A DNA stretch of 64,000 nucleotides from an uncultured Photobacterium sp. GTDB lineage: Bacteria; Pseudomonadota; Gammaproteobacteria; Enterobacterales; Vibrionaceae. The stretch spans positions 115,329 to 179,328 of the forward strand of contig NZ_CAMRAN010000001.1 of the NCBI RefSeq assembly GCF_947039875.1, given 5' to 3'. The notes under the pieces were generated by a model. It saw only the letters and a list, made by a program, of their open reading frames with translations. It searched no databases and was not told the origin of the DNA. Below, one piece after another: positions 47,474-56,068 of the stretch (its first letter is position 1; every line of letters starts with the position of its first letter). The position numbers and the translations under genes are program-made.

Positions 47474-48216
47474 TACTTAATGCGAAGTTTTAAATCCAAT
47501 TCAATATCTCGTATATCTTTTATTATATATTGATAGACTTGAACTAAAGACTCAGCACTACCAAACGATTCACCAATATTATAATTTCTCTCTTCTGGTA
47601 AAGTACTTAAGATATAACCATCAACTGAAAATATCTTATACTGCTCTCTTACAAGCCGTTCTAAATGCCTAACTCTAGCTAATAACCCTTTTAGTCTACC
47701 CAGATAATCACCATTAAAAGTGAATGTTGCCAACTCAGACTTGCTTACACTTTCAATATGACAACAAGGCTCAGGATCTATGGCGTAGCACTTAATAATT
47801 AGTTCATCTAGCCTATCAACAATAGATATTACACGTTGAAATTTAGCTCGTTGTTCAATAGATGGAAACTCTGCAACTTTATTTTGGTGTTCATAGAGAA
47901 TTGTTTCAGAGAATAAACATTCAAATATAAGATCAAATGCAGCTAACTCCATGATAATTTCTCGATATATATGCATTTGTTGAGACAATGTATCTGTAAG
48001 TTTCCAATGAAAATAGGCTTTAACTGCGAGTAAAAACGCCAAAATAGTTGCTACGGAAGCAATAAAAGATGCAACAGGCATGATCCCTGCGCCGTTTAAC
48101 ATGAAACCAGCTCCCATTCCAACGAACAACAGCAACAATACACAAATCCAAAGAGTTATCGAATCCACAAATTTACTCATATATACCCTTAGTGAGGTTA
48201 ACTTTTTACTTAACAA
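47473..48216 (-). CDS. Hypothetical membrane-anchored helical protein, first gene of the operon
   Basis: The 247-residue protein starts with two membrane segments (ITLWICVLLLLFVGMGAGFM and IMPVASFIASVATILAFLLAV). A long helical cytoplasmic domain follows (about 75-247), with Cys-rich KCYAIDPEPCCHIES near 140-155. No catalytic motif is seen. It is divergent from the aerolysin-like gene, sharing a 306-base region packed with repeats, so joint control is conceivable. Function unknown. Confidence 0.6.
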   Translation of the reverse strand: MLSKKLTSLRVYMSKFVDSITLWICVLLLLFVGMGAGFMLNGAGIMPVASFIASVATILAFLLAVKAYFHWKLTDTLSQQMHIYREIIMELAAFDLIFECLFSETILYEHQNKVAEFPSIEQRAKFQRVISIVDRLDELIIKCYAIDPEPCCHIESVSKSELATFTFNGDYLGRLKGLLARVRHLERLVREQYKIFSVDGYILSTLPEERNYNIGESFGSAESLVQVYQYIIKDIRDIELDLKLRIK

Positions 48217-48240
48217 TCTCAGAACGAGATCTCTCCCATG

Positions 48241-48334
48241 CTACCAAAAATGGTTGCAACAAGAGTGACATTTCTAACTTGCAGAACTGTGTGACATTTC
48301 TAAATGGTTGCAACAGGGGCTACAAATTTGGTAG
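48241..48334. repeat. Repeat block bounded by an 8-bp inverted repeat
   Basis: CTACCAAA (48241-48248) and TTTGGTAG (48327-48334) bound a 94-base block. Inside, ATGGTTGCAACA occurs at 48250-48261 and 48304-48315, and GTGACATTTCTAA at 48265-48277 and 48291-48303. GTTGCAAC is itself palindromic. Doubled motifs of this sort are seen at ends of some insertion sequences (for example IS21-like) and in operators; no transposase is present. Confidence 0.8.
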
Positions 48335-48458
48335 TCATTACAGGTATTATGTTTAATCATAAGAAAAATTAAGGTTTTCGAATATCCTCAATCTATATAT
48401 GTGAGCCACGCTTCAGAAAGCATCCCAGTACTATGTAAATGTATGATTGAACCATTAT

Positions 48459-48490
48459 TAATAGTATCTGAATATATTCACATACTATTA
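48459..48490. promoter_or_regulatory. 32-bp near-perfect palindrome upstream of the toxin-like gene
   Basis: TAATAGTAT (48459-48467), C, TGAATATATTCA (48469-48480), C, ATACTATTA (48482-48490). Fifteen of 16 base pairs are complementary; only the C-C pair fails. It ends 32 bases before the ATG of the aerolysin-like gene. It is either a protein operator covering the promoter or a long 5'-UTR hairpin. Confidence 0.75.
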
Positions 48491-48522
48491 TCTATTAATG
48501 CACCATATATGGATATTACATA

Positions 48523-49554
48523 ATGAATACAATCGATGCGATCCGTCCTAATGTAATAAATCTTTGTGAGGCTAAGCCCTCTAACGATAATCTATCTTGT
48601 TCAGCTACAAAAAAAAACCAACAAATCTCTTGGCCTCCATCTATAACTCTTAAATCAGATAATGGGATGTTTTTAAGTCGTATTAATCGAGGAAATCAGG
48701 ACAACTGCGAAGCAAGTAAAAATCCAGACGACCTATATTGCTCTTTTAAAGTCGAATTAATTCCTAATGAAGATAACATGATTGCTCTAAAGGGAGATAA
48801 TAACAAATACCTTAGTCGAATAAATAGAGGTCGTGTTAATCACGTTGAGTTTGCAAAAGATCAATTAGATGCTTTTTGTAAATTCAAATATATCTATATT
48901 AATGATAATACAATCGCACTGAAAGGTGATACAGGATTGTTTTTAAGTCGTATACGTCGAGGAAAACAAGACAATATAGAAGTAGAAAAGAATGAAATTG
49001 ATTCTTATTCAAAATTCATAATTGGTGAGCATTTGCTACGTAAGGAAATTACCAATGTAGAATATGATTTGGTTTCAGCTAAAGCTATAGATACTACGCC
49101 GTTAGTTACGCTGGAATGCACTGTAGAAAATCCATTCGATACGGATATTGTTAAAACGCTTGAATATTCATACCAAAAGTCAACCGTAGGTACATGGAAC
49201 AATGAGTTTGGAGTTTCCGTAGGTGCCGCAGTTAAATTTTTCGCTGGCATTCCATCCATAATTGGTGGGGAAATAACAGTTACTACTGATTTATCTTATA
49301 AACACGTGTGGGGTGGTAGCAAAAGCACAACGGAAACTATTACAGACACAACACAAGTAACCGTTCCTGCAAAGAGCAGAATTAAAATGCAAGTTGTTGT
49401 ACTTAGAAAGGTTATTGATGTGAATTTTACATACACACTTATTCGCACACTCACAGATTCCACAGTTGAAACATATACTGATCAGAAAGGCACTTACCAT
49501 AATGTTGATGGTTATGAGAGTTCAGCCAAAATAATGAGTTTAGAAAAGATATAA
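48523..49554 (+). CDS. Beta-trefoil-like plus aerolysin-like pore-forming protein
   Basis: The 343-residue protein has two parts. Residues about 41-165 hold three homologous repeats of 44-46 residues (ALKGDNGxFLSRINRG-type cores at 41-58, 87-104 and 131-148, each followed by N-x-E...D-x-y-x-K-F). This three-fold pattern fits a beta-trefoil of the fascin/amaranthin-agglutinin kind. Residues about 175-343 resemble the aerolysin/ETX-MTX2/natterin fold: ECTVENPFDTDIVKTLEYSYQKS, WNNEFGVSVGAAVKFFAGIPSIIGGEITV (alternating hairpin), WGGSKSTTETIT, VTVPAKSRIKMQVVV. No Sec signal peptide or catalytic motif is visible. SD is weak. Predicted role: glycan- or surface-targeted pore-forming toxin; inferred. 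Confidence 0.75.
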   Translation: MNTIDAIRPNVINLCEAKPSNDNLSCSATKKNQQISWPPSITLKSDNGMFLSRINRGNQDNCEASKNPDDLYCSFKVELIPNEDNMIALKGDNNKYLSRINRGRVNHVEFAKDQLDAFCKFKYIYINDNTIALKGDTGLFLSRIRRGKQDNIEVEKNEIDSYSKFIIGEHLLRKEITNVEYDLVSAKAIDTTPLVTLECTVENPFDTDIVKTLEYSYQKSTVGTWNNEFGVSVGAAVKFFAGIPSIIGGEITVTTDLSYKHVWGGSKSTTETITDTTQVTVPAKSRIKMQVVVLRKVIDVNFTYTLIRTLTDSTVETYTDQKGTYHNVDGYESSAKIMSLEKI

Positions 49555-49580
49555 TCTATAATGCGCATGTCTATTTTAAA

Positions 49581-49608
49581 TTGGGTTCTGTTAAAAGCTA
49601 GAACCCAA
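49581..49608 (+). terminator. Stem-loop after the aerolysin-like gene
   Basis: TTGGGTTCT (49581-49589) and AGAACCCAA (49600-49608) are perfect complements over a 10-base loop. No T-run follows, so termination is uncertain. Confidence 0.6.
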
Positions 49609-49620
49609 TCATAACAAAAT

Positions 49621-49648
49621 GTGACATCTTAAAGTTGTTGCAGCAACG
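49621..49648. repeat. Diverged copy of the repeat found upstream of the toxin-like gene
   Basis: GTGACATCTTAAAGTTGTTG then CAGCAACG resembles GTGACATTTCTAAATGG-TTGCAACA at 48291-48315, in the same orientation. The two copies bracket the toxin-like gene. Confidence 0.55.
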
Positions 49649-49948
49649 TGATCGCTATTCACTCAAAACGAACAGAATAGCCGGTGTTTTAATGGGTTTT
49701 CCTTAGTGAAAACAAAGATAAATCCACATTGTTATTTTGTTAACCATGTTACCTAATTCATAAATCACCACTTCAACACAATAAACGCCCCTAGTCCGTA
49801 TTCCCTTAAAACCCCGTATGCTTTTAATCATGCCCTACTGCATACGTGTAAACATCCCCTATCGCGTACGCTTTTGGTGTTTACTTTTCGATATGCACAC
49901 ACTATATTTAGCACATGACAACCATAAGCACACAACTGGGGAGATAAA

Positions 49949-50533
49949 ATGGAATTTGCATACGCCCGAGTATCAACAACCACACAAACAACAGATAGCC
50001 AAGTTAGCGACATTCAAAAGTCATATCCTGGCATCGAGATATCAACTGATGTTTGTAGCGGAACAGTACCCGCAACAGAGCGTGAACAATTAAGCCGGTT
50101 ACTCGATAAATTAAGAAAAGATGATGTGCTGGTCGTTTGGTGGATAGATCGCTTAGGCCGTGACTATCACGATTCAGAAACAACTATCCGCGAGCTGTTA
50201 AAACGTGGTGTCACAATCAAAACCATTAATCAGAATATGACCTTTGCTTACTCTGGTAATGATATGCAAGACATGACAACTAATATTCAATTAACCATGA
50301 TCACCGCAATGGCTGCTGCAGAACGTAAGAACCGTTTAGCAAGTGCTGAAGCTGGGCGCCAAGCAATTAAGAAAGATCCGAAGTTATGGGCTGAAAAATT
50401 TTCAGGACGTAAACCAAATATGGAACGTAAGGCAAAGATTATCGAACTGTTAGAACAAGGCTTATCCGTTCGAGAAGTGGCCATGAAAGTAGGATGCAAC
50501 CCTAGTACGGTTCAACGGGCTAAAGTAAGTTAA
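49949..50533 (+). CDS. Serine recombinase (resolvase/invertase type)
   Basis: A 194-residue small serine recombinase. The catalytic domain begins FAYARVSTTTQT (nucleophile Ser9); DVLVVWWIDRLGRDYHD carries the conserved Arg-Asp pair; RGVTIKTINQ follows. The E-helix region (MTTNIQLTMITAMAAAERKNRLASAEAGRQA) leads to a C-terminal helix-turn-helix (GLSVREVAMKVGCNPSTVQRAKV). Size fits Tn3-type resolvases and DNA invertases rather than large integrases. GGGGAGA (49938-49944) precedes the ATG. It is the gene next to the 3' end of ssrA. Its target site is not evident. Confidence 0.92.
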   Translation: MEFAYARVSTTTQTTDSQVSDIQKSYPGIEISTDVCSGTVPATEREQLSRLLDKLRKDDVLVVWWIDRLGRDYHDSETTIRELLKRGVTIKTINQNMTFAYSGNDMQDMTTNIQLTMITAMAAAERKNRLASAEAGRQAIKKDPKLWAEKFSGRKPNMERKAKIIELLEQGLSVREVAMKVGCNPSTVQRAKVS

Positions 50534-50594
50534 CTGAGGATATATAAGGAAATAAAACAAGCTAACGTGATGATTTTACTGAATTTTAGGCATT

Positions 50595-50622
50595 AAAAAA
50601 GGCCACTTCCAAAGAAGTGGCC
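50595..50622 (-). terminator. Terminator of ssrA
   Basis: On the minus strand GGCCACTTC pairs with GAAGTGGCC over TTTG and runs into T6. Confidence 0.9.
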
Positions 50623-50635
50623 CTTTCCAAACGTT

Positions 50636-51005
50636 TGGTGGAGCTGGCGGGATTTGAACCCGCGTCCAAAATCAGTCTAACAGATGGCGCTACATGCTTA
50701 GTCAATCTTTATTCTCGTATCCACACTGCGAATTGACACGCTATGCTAATACATACCAGAATTCTATTTCGCGGTTCATCTCTCTAGTCAAAGAATCCCT
50801 CGCTATCTCGTTTGGGTTTGAACCCCTGTTATTCCCCGTCTTACAAGCGGAAGCTAGGGCAGGAGCGCTCTTAGCAGGGTATTAAGCTGCTAGTGCGAAG
50901 TTTTCGTCGTTTGCGACTATTTTTTTGCGGTTGTTTAACGAGGCAAACCGCACCTCGACATGCTCCACAAGCCTTCGTGATCCTGTCGAATCCTGAATCA
51001 GCCCC
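50636..51005 (-). ncRNA. ssrA: tmRNA
   Basis: tmRNA rescues stalled ribosomes with SmpB by acting as tRNA-Ala and then as mRNA for a degradation tag. The 5' end reads GGGGCTGATTCAGGATTCGA and the 3' end closes the acceptor stem with CCA encoded (complement of 50636-50638); the T-arm is seen as complement of GGGATTTGAACCCGCG. The tag frame (complement of 50882-50914, resume codon GCA) encodes ANDENFALAA and stops with TAA, so Phe replaces the common Tyr. Length of 370 bases is normal. Its 3' end marks the border of the accessory segment. Confidence 0.95.
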
Positions 51006-51116
51006 AGATGCGTTTGATGTTAGCAGAATATTTAACTAGGTCAATAGCTTTATTATTATTCACTGACCAAGTGATTGATTACTATTCAAATGCTAACATC
51101 ATGTTGCATAGGTGTC

Positions 51117-51593
51117 TTAACGGTTATTGCCTTTCATGATACGGGCTTTATCACGTTGCCAATCTTTGGCTTTGCTGTCAGCGCGTTTATCATGCAGTTT
51201 CTTACCGCGTGCAGTACCGATCTTCACTTTTACGAAAGAAGTGCTCCAGTACATCACCAATGCCACGATAGTATCGCCTTCGCGGTTCACTGAATCTTCT
51301 AGTTTTCTCAGTTCACGACGGTTAAGCAATAGCTTACGTACACGGGTTGGATCAGCCACAACGTGAGTTGATGCCGCGTTTAATGGCGCAATGGTTAAGC
51401 CTGAAATGAATGCTTCACCGTTACGTAAGAAAACATAGCTTTCAGTCATGTTTACTTTACCGTCACGGATAGCTTTTACTTCCCAACCCTGTAATACCAT
51501 ACCTGCTTCGTATTCGTCGCCGATGGCAAATTCAAAACGAGCGCTTTTATTTTTTGCAATAGTATTGCTACTTTGCTTTGGTTTTTTAGCCAT
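51117..51593 (-). CDS. smpB: SsrA-binding protein
   Basis: SmpB is the tmRNA partner that mimics the missing anticodon arm and places tmRNA in the A site. The 158-residue protein has [34 protein letters not shown], the RRELRKL stretch and the basic C-terminal tail ([29 protein letters not shown]) that enters the mRNA channel. It precedes ssrA in the same orientation, the usual arrangement. Confidence 0.97.
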   Translation of the reverse strand: MAKKPKQSSNTIAKNKSARFEFAIGDEYEAGMVLQGWEVKAIRDGKVNMTESYVFLRNGEAFISGLTIAPLNAASTHVVADPTRVRKLLLNRRELRKLEDSVNREGDTIVALVMYWSTSFVKVKIGTARGKKLHDKRADSKAKDWQRDKARIMKGNNR

Positions 51594-51798
51594 GTTGACC
51601 TCGTAGAGTCATTGTTGCAGTCCCAGAACAAAATCTAATATCAGTGATTTTTCTGGTCGAATAAGCTATTGACGTTACCATAATACCGCTTGATGGTAAC
51701 TGTTATTTTGGTCGATAGCCCAGTAATGGTATCATTGACTAAACGCAGCGAATAGATTTTATCTTCAGAGTGAGGATGCGTTCGATGAAGGAGAAGCT

Positions 51799-52233
51799 AT
51801 GCCACAAATTAGTCGTTCGGCACTGGTGCCTTTTAGTGCCCAACAAATGTTTAACTTGGTGAATGATGTTGAGTCTTACCCGATGTTTTTACCCGGTTGT
51901 GCGGGCAGTAAGATCATTGAGAGTTCTGCCAGTCATATGATGGCGTCGGTTGATGTTGCCAAAGCCGGTATACGCAAAACATTTGTGACGCATAATAAAT
52001 TGGTCGATTTTAACCAGATTCAAATGCAGCTGGTGGATGGCCCTTTTCGAAAATTAGTCGGCGGATGGACATTTACTGAGCTTGATGCCACTGCTTGTAA
52101 GATTGAATTAAACTTAGAGTTTGAATTTACCAGTGGGCTAATTGATGTTGCTTTTGGTAAAGTTTTTCGCGATCTGACCAGTAATATGGTGCAGGCGTTC
52201 ACACAGCGAGCAAGAGAAGTGTATGCATTCTGA
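51799..52233 (+). CDS. ratA: RatA / YfjG START-like protein
   Basis: A 144-residue START/coenzyme Q-binding (COQ10-type) protein. PQISRSALVPFSAQQMFNLVNDVESYPMFLPGC is the family N-terminus; GPFRKLVGGWTFTEL and LEFEFTSGLIDVAFGKVF are conserved. E. coli RatA was reported to bind 50S subunits and block 70S formation; others favour a ubiquinone role. It overlaps rnfH by 11 bases and is divergent from smpB, as in E. coli. Confidence 0.92.
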   Translation: MPQISRSALVPFSAQQMFNLVNDVESYPMFLPGCAGSKIIESSASHMMASVDVAKAGIRKTFVTHNKLVDFNQIQMQLVDGPFRKLVGGWTFTELDATACKIELNLEFEFTSGLIDVAFGKVFRDLTSNMVQAFTQRAREVYAF

Positions 52234-52531
52234 TCAACCCTTAATTCATGTTGAGGTTGTTTTTGCACTGCCCAACGTGCAGCGGGTGTTAAAGCTGGCG
52301 GTTGTTGCTGAAACCCCGATTCAAGCGATCATCGAACAATCAGGGATATTAACCATGTACCCTGAGATTGATCTAATCATCAATAAAGTCGGTATCTACA
52401 GTCGTAATGTGAAATTAGATGCGACCGCGCGCGATGGCGATCGGATTGAAATTTATCGTCCATTAGTGGCAGATCCACGAGAGATCCGCCGCAAGCGTGC
52501 AGAACAAGCTAAAAAAGACGCTGAAAAGTAA
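52223..52531 (+). CDS. rnfH: RnfH-family (RatB) ubiquitin-like-fold protein
   Basis: A 102-residue beta-grasp protein of the RnfH family, with HVEVVFALPNVQRVLKLAV, INKVGIYSRNVKLDATARDGDRIEIYRPLVADPREIRRKRAEQ. It has no defined biochemical role; E. coli names are yfjF and ratB. It lies in an operon with ratA, overlapping it. Confidence 0.92.
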   Translation: MHSDQPLIHVEVVFALPNVQRVLKLAVVAETPIQAIIEQSGILTMYPEIDLIINKVGIYSRNVKLDATARDGDRIEIYRPLVADPREIRRKRAEQAKKDAEK

Positions 52532-52553
52532 TACTTATTTTATTGCAGATAAT

Positions 52554-52583
52554 AAAAAGCTCGCCATTATAGCGAGCTTTTTT
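52554..52583. terminator. Bidirectional terminator between rnfH and bamE
   Basis: AAAAGCTCGC and GCGAGCTTTT pair over CATTATA with A and T runs outside. Confidence 0.9.
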
Positions 52584-52618
52584 ATTACTTTGAAAACAAC
52601 CATTTTCTATGAATGGAA

Positions 52619-52975
52619 TTAATTCATAGAATCCATGAAGTTAGGGCCTTGCTTGTAATCACCTTTCATACTAACAAGCTGTGCCTGTTGGTTGAAGGTT
52701 AAGAACAAGTTCTTTTGAACCGGTTTATCATGACCATTTTGTTCGTAGAAAATGTAGTTCCATGTATTGGGGTAACTTGGGTCAACTAACATAGGTGTAC
52801 CCAGCACATATTGAACTTGCGTTTTCGTCATGCCAACACGCAAGGTATTAACACTTTTTTGTTCTACATAGTTGCCTTGGTCAATATCAATACGATAAAC
52901 CAAACGTTCAGTGACCGAACAGCCACTAAGTAAGCCCAACACTAAGGTTAGGGCTGCAATGTTTTTCCAACTCAT
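52619..52975 (-). CDS. bamE: Outer-membrane assembly lipoprotein BamE
   Basis: BamE (SmpA/OmlA) is a lipoprotein of the BAM complex that inserts outer-membrane beta-barrels. The 118-residue product has a lipobox LLSGC (Cys19), the conserved RIDIDQGNYVEQKSVNTLRVGMTKTQVQYVLGTPM and NTWNYIFYEQNG. It is preceded by recN on the same strand, the order of E. coli. Confidence 0.95.
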   Translation of the reverse strand: MSWKNIAALTLVLGLLSGCSVTERLVYRIDIDQGNYVEQKSVNTLRVGMTKTQVQYVLGTPMLVDPSYPNTWNYIFYEQNGHDKPVQKNLFLTFNQQAQLVSMKGDYKQGPNFMDSMN

Positions 52976-53145
52976 AGCATCCTGGCTTTTTAGCTTTAAC
53001 TGCTGCGATGATAAACAAGGTCTTGGCAGAAGTAAAAAGCGGTAAAGAAAAAAAGTAATATATTTTGATATTCGACTACTGCTGGCCGCAATAGTTGCAT
53101 CAAGGTTTTAGTTTATTTCATATTCGCGCAAGATGCGAAATTAAA

Positions 53146-54813
53146 TCATGCCGCAACCAGCAGTTCTTTCGCATTTGCGAGAGTGCGCTCAGTAATCTCA
53201 CTGCCGCCTAATAGACGTGCTAGCTCAGCAATACGATCATCAGTGCTTAATGGACGCATCTGTGTTTCAGTTTGACCATCGGTGGTTTTCTTGGCGACAA
53301 ACATTTGCTGATGACCACACCCCGCAACTTGTGGTAAGTGAGTCACACACATAACTTGGGTTGATTTACCTAGTTTGCGTAGCATTTTACCGACGATAGC
53401 GGCTGTTGGACCACTGATACCCACATCGACTTCATCGAAAATTAAACTTGGAGTTTCAACTTTTTGAGCGGTGATCACTTGAATCGCAAGTGAAATACGG
53501 GAAAGCTCACCACCTGAGGCCACTTTGCCTAATGGTTGTAACGGTTGGCCGGGGTTGGTTGAAACTAAGAAATTAATGCTGTCGTAACCTAATGGGCTTA
53601 ACATGCGCTCAGGATCACTGGTCAGTGCAATTTCAAATTCACCGTGTTCCATACTTAACATATGCATACTTTCAGTGATTTTTTGATCAAGCTCTTTGGC
53701 GTAACGTTGGCGGCTTTTACTTAGCTTTTCAGCCGCTTCAATGCATTGTTGACGTAGATTTTCAACGTTAGCTGCCATGTCTTCTAGGCGTTCATCGCTA
53801 CAATCAAGGTTATCAAGTTCTTTTAGTAAATCATGGTGCTTTTGATAAAGCTCGGCTGGCATTACATAATGTTTACGTGCCATCGACATGATTTTAGCTA
53901 AACGCTCTTCAAGATAAATTAACCGATGTGGGTCCATGTCTAAGTTATCAAGATAGCTACGTAGCTCTTGGCTTGCTTCTTGAACTTGAATAATCGCTTC
54001 TTCCAGCATTTGCGGAATCGCACTTAAACTGCTGTCATATTCACCAAGATTGTTCACTTGCTGACAAGCCATTTGTAACAGTTGCAGCGCGTTACCATCA
54101 TCGTTGTCATAAAGCATCGATAAGGCGGTTTGACTTGAAATAGCCAGTTCACCTGAATTTGATAGACGCTTATGTTCTTCTTCGATCTCAATGAATTCTT
54201 CTTCGCCAAGGGCTAATTCATCAAGCTCTTTAACTTGGTATTGTAAGAGTTGTTTTTGTGCTTCGTTTTCATCACGGCTTTGGGTTAAGCGTTTTAGCTC
54301 GTTATGTGCTTGACGCCAGCGTTGATAAGCACTGCGAGTACGATCAATTAAGAGATGATGACCTGCATATTGATCAAGCATGTGTTGTTGATATTCAGGG
54401 CGCATTAGCTGTTGGTGTGCGTGTTGGCCATGAATATTAATCAGCAGTTGCCCTAACGCTTTTTGCTGCGATGCGGGAACAGGGCTGCCATTAATAAAAC
54501 CACGTGAGCGGCCTTCTTTGGTGATCACACGGCGCAAAATACACTCTTCGCCATCAATGAGCTCATTATCTTCGAGCCAACGTCGAGCAGCTTGGTTATT
54601 TGCCAATAAAAATGCGGCTGAAATTTCAGCTTTATCTTCATTTGGTCGCACCATAGAGGCTTCAGCGCGATCACCTAAACATAAACCTAAGGCATCAATA
54701 GCAATAGATTTACCTGCACCGGTTTCACCTGTAATAGTGGTCATGCCGGGTTTTAGTTCAAATTGAAGAGTTTTGACAATAGCAAAATTAGAGATCGTCA
54801 TATGCGCGAGCAT
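53146..54813 (-). CDS. recN: DNA repair protein RecN
   Basis: RecN is an SMC-like ATPase used in double-strand break repair. It has N-terminal Walker A GETGAGKS with [15 protein letters not shown], a long coiled coil (about 155-370), the signature [10 protein letters not shown] preceded by GKVASGGE, Walker [14 protein letters not shown], and a final [20 protein letters not shown] chose ATG 54813 ([13 protein letters not shown]), which matches E. coli and has AGGTG upstream on the minus strand; a GTG three codons earlier is possible. Two LexA-type boxes precede it, so SOS induction is expected. Confidence 0.95.
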   Translation of the reverse strand: MLAHMTISNFAIVKTLQFELKPGMTTITGETGAGKSIAIDALGLCLGDRAEASMVRPNEDKAEISAAFLLANNQAARRWLEDNELIDGEECILRRVITKEGRSRGFINGSPVPASQQKALGQLLINIHGQHAHQQLMRPEYQQHMLDQYAGHHLLIDRTRSAYQRWRQAHNELKRLTQSRDENEAQKQLLQYQVKELDELALGEEEFIEIEEEHKRLSNSGELAISSQTALSMLYDNDDGNALQLLQMACQQVNNLGEYDSSLSAIPQMLEEAIIQVQEASQELRSYLDNLDMDPHRLIYLEERLAKIMSMARKHYVMPAELYQKHHDLLKELDNLDCSDERLEDMAANVENLRQQCIEAAEKLSKSRQRYAKELDQKITESMHMLSMEHGEFEIALTSDPERMLSPLGYDSINFLVSTNPGQPLQPLGKVASGGELSRISLAIQVITAQKVETPSLIFDEVDVGISGPTAAIVGKMLRKLGKSTQVMCVTHLPQVAGCGHQQMFVAKKTTDGQTETQMRPLSTDDRIAELARLLGGSEITERTLANAKELLVAA

Positions 54814-54838
54814 TGTGTTCACCTGTTTAAATCAACAC

Positions 54839-54876
54839 CTGTTTTTTCATACAGTATATACTGTATTTATAACCAG
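54839..54876 (-). promoter_or_regulatory. Two LexA-type SOS boxes upstream of recN
   Basis: CTGT-TTTTTCAT-ACAG (54839-54854) is a perfect CTGT-N8-ACAG box. CTGT-ATTTATAA-CCAG (54861-54876) has one mismatch. They lie 22 bases apart, 26-63 bases before the recN start. E. coli recN also has multiple LexA boxes. A 18-bp palindrome, ATACAGTAT-ATACTGTAT, is formed where they meet. Confidence 0.85.
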
Positions 54877-54940
54877 TAAAGACTGGGGAGATAATTATTC
54901 AGATAAAATGTGACTTAGATTAACTTTTGGAGTAATGACA

Positions 54941-54970
54941 AAAAACCAGCCGCTTAAGTGTGCTGGTTTT
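54941..54970 (-). terminator. Intrinsic terminator of nadK
   Basis: On the minus strand AAAACCAGC pairs with GCTGGTTTT, followed by TTGTC. Confidence 0.85.
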
Positions 54971-54993
54971 GAGGGGAAAAAGTGGTATTTATT

Positions 54994-55875
54994 TTAAAAT
55001 AGTCGACTCGACCAGCCTAATTTTCCACGTAAGACATTGTAGTAACTGTAATTCTTAGGGTGGATCAGTTGCAGGCGATCTTCACTTTGATAAATATGAA
55101 TTTCATCACCAGGACTTACGGGAAGCGATACTTGACCATCACAACTGACTTCTAGGGTGCTGCCATTATTGGGGGACACCAGCAGTTTAATACAACGATC
55201 GCCATCAACGACTAATGGGCGAGATGACAGGGTGTGAGGAAACATTGGCACCAGTGCAATAGCGTTTAAACTGGTTGATAAAATTGGGCCACCACCTGAC
55301 AGTGAATAGGCTGTTGAACCTGTTGGGGTCGCAATAATTAAGCCATCAGAACGTTGCGAGAAAGCAAAGCAATCATCAATATAAACTTCAAATTCTATCA
55401 TATGGGCAATTTTATCTGGATGTAACACCGCTTCGTTTAAGGCGGCATTACGGCTTTTTATTTGCCCGTGACGATGCACTTCAGCTTCAAGTAAAAATCG
55501 ATCTTCTTTGATAAATTCGCCAGCCAATACGAGAGCAAGCTGTTGCTCAAAATCTTCAGGATCAAGATCAGTCAGGAAACCAAGATTGCCACGGTTAACG
55601 CCAATGACTGAAATATCAAACCGTGATAAAACGCGAGCGGCACCGAGCATATTGCCGTCACCACCAACAACAACCGCGAGATCTGCTTTATCACCAATGG
55701 TGAGCAAATCACAAAAACAATGCTCAGGTACGTCAATATCGTTGGCTAATCGATGATCGACTAACACGTTATAGCCTTGCGCGGTTAACCACTCATATAA
55801 GCTTGAGTGAGTTTGTAATGCCTCAGGATTACGTGGTTTGCCAATTAACGCGATAGTATCAAAAATACGCTTCAT
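54994..55875 (-). CDS. nadK: NAD kinase
   Basis: NadK phosphorylates NAD+ to NADP+. The 293-residue enzyme has the catalytic GGDGN motif (71-75), [16 protein letters not shown], the [23 protein letters not shown] segment, and [23 protein letters not shown] (substrate-binding). The length is normal. It is next to recN and divergent from grpE, as in E. coli. Confidence 0.96.
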   Translation of the reverse strand: MKRIFDTIALIGKPRNPEALQTHSSLYEWLTAQGYNVLVDHRLANDIDVPEHCFCDLLTIGDKADLAVVVGGDGNMLGAARVLSRFDISVIGVNRGNLGFLTDLDPEDFEQQLALVLAGEFIKEDRFLLEAEVHRHGQIKSRNAALNEAVLHPDKIAHMIEFEVYIDDCFAFSQRSDGLIIATPTGSTAYSLSGGGPILSTSLNAIALVPMFPHTLSSRPLVVDGDRCIKLLVSPNNGSTLEVSCDGQVSLPVSPGDEIHIYQSEDRLQLIHPKNYSYYNVLRGKLGWSSRLF

Positions 55876-55953
55876 GTCCCTGTTCCGACAAATGATGGTG
55901 GCTCAGTATAGCCTTAGAAAAAACAACTTGTCGTGGTTTGTTGTCAATATTGG

Positions 55954-55982
55954 CTTGAATCATTGAACTTCATCCCCATAAT
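55954..55982 (+). promoter_or_regulatory. Sigma-32-type heat-shock promoter of grpE
   Basis: CTTGAAT (55954-55960), 13 bases, then CCCCATAAT (55974-55982) agree with CTTGAAA-N(11-16)-CCCCATNT with two mismatches. It lies 87 bases before the grpE start. Confidence 0.8.
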
Positions 55983-56068
55983 ATGCTCAAGAGTATTTTA
56001 AAAGTGGTGCTTATCTAATAAGACTACTGAGTGAATAAAACCCTTTTATCTTGGCGGAGAACCAACGC

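Noticed and set aside
50636..50700. Tyrosine-integrase type attachment duplication of the ssrA 3' end
   Set aside because: I searched by eye for a second copy of the tmRNA T-arm and acceptor sequence on the left side of the accessory segment and found none.
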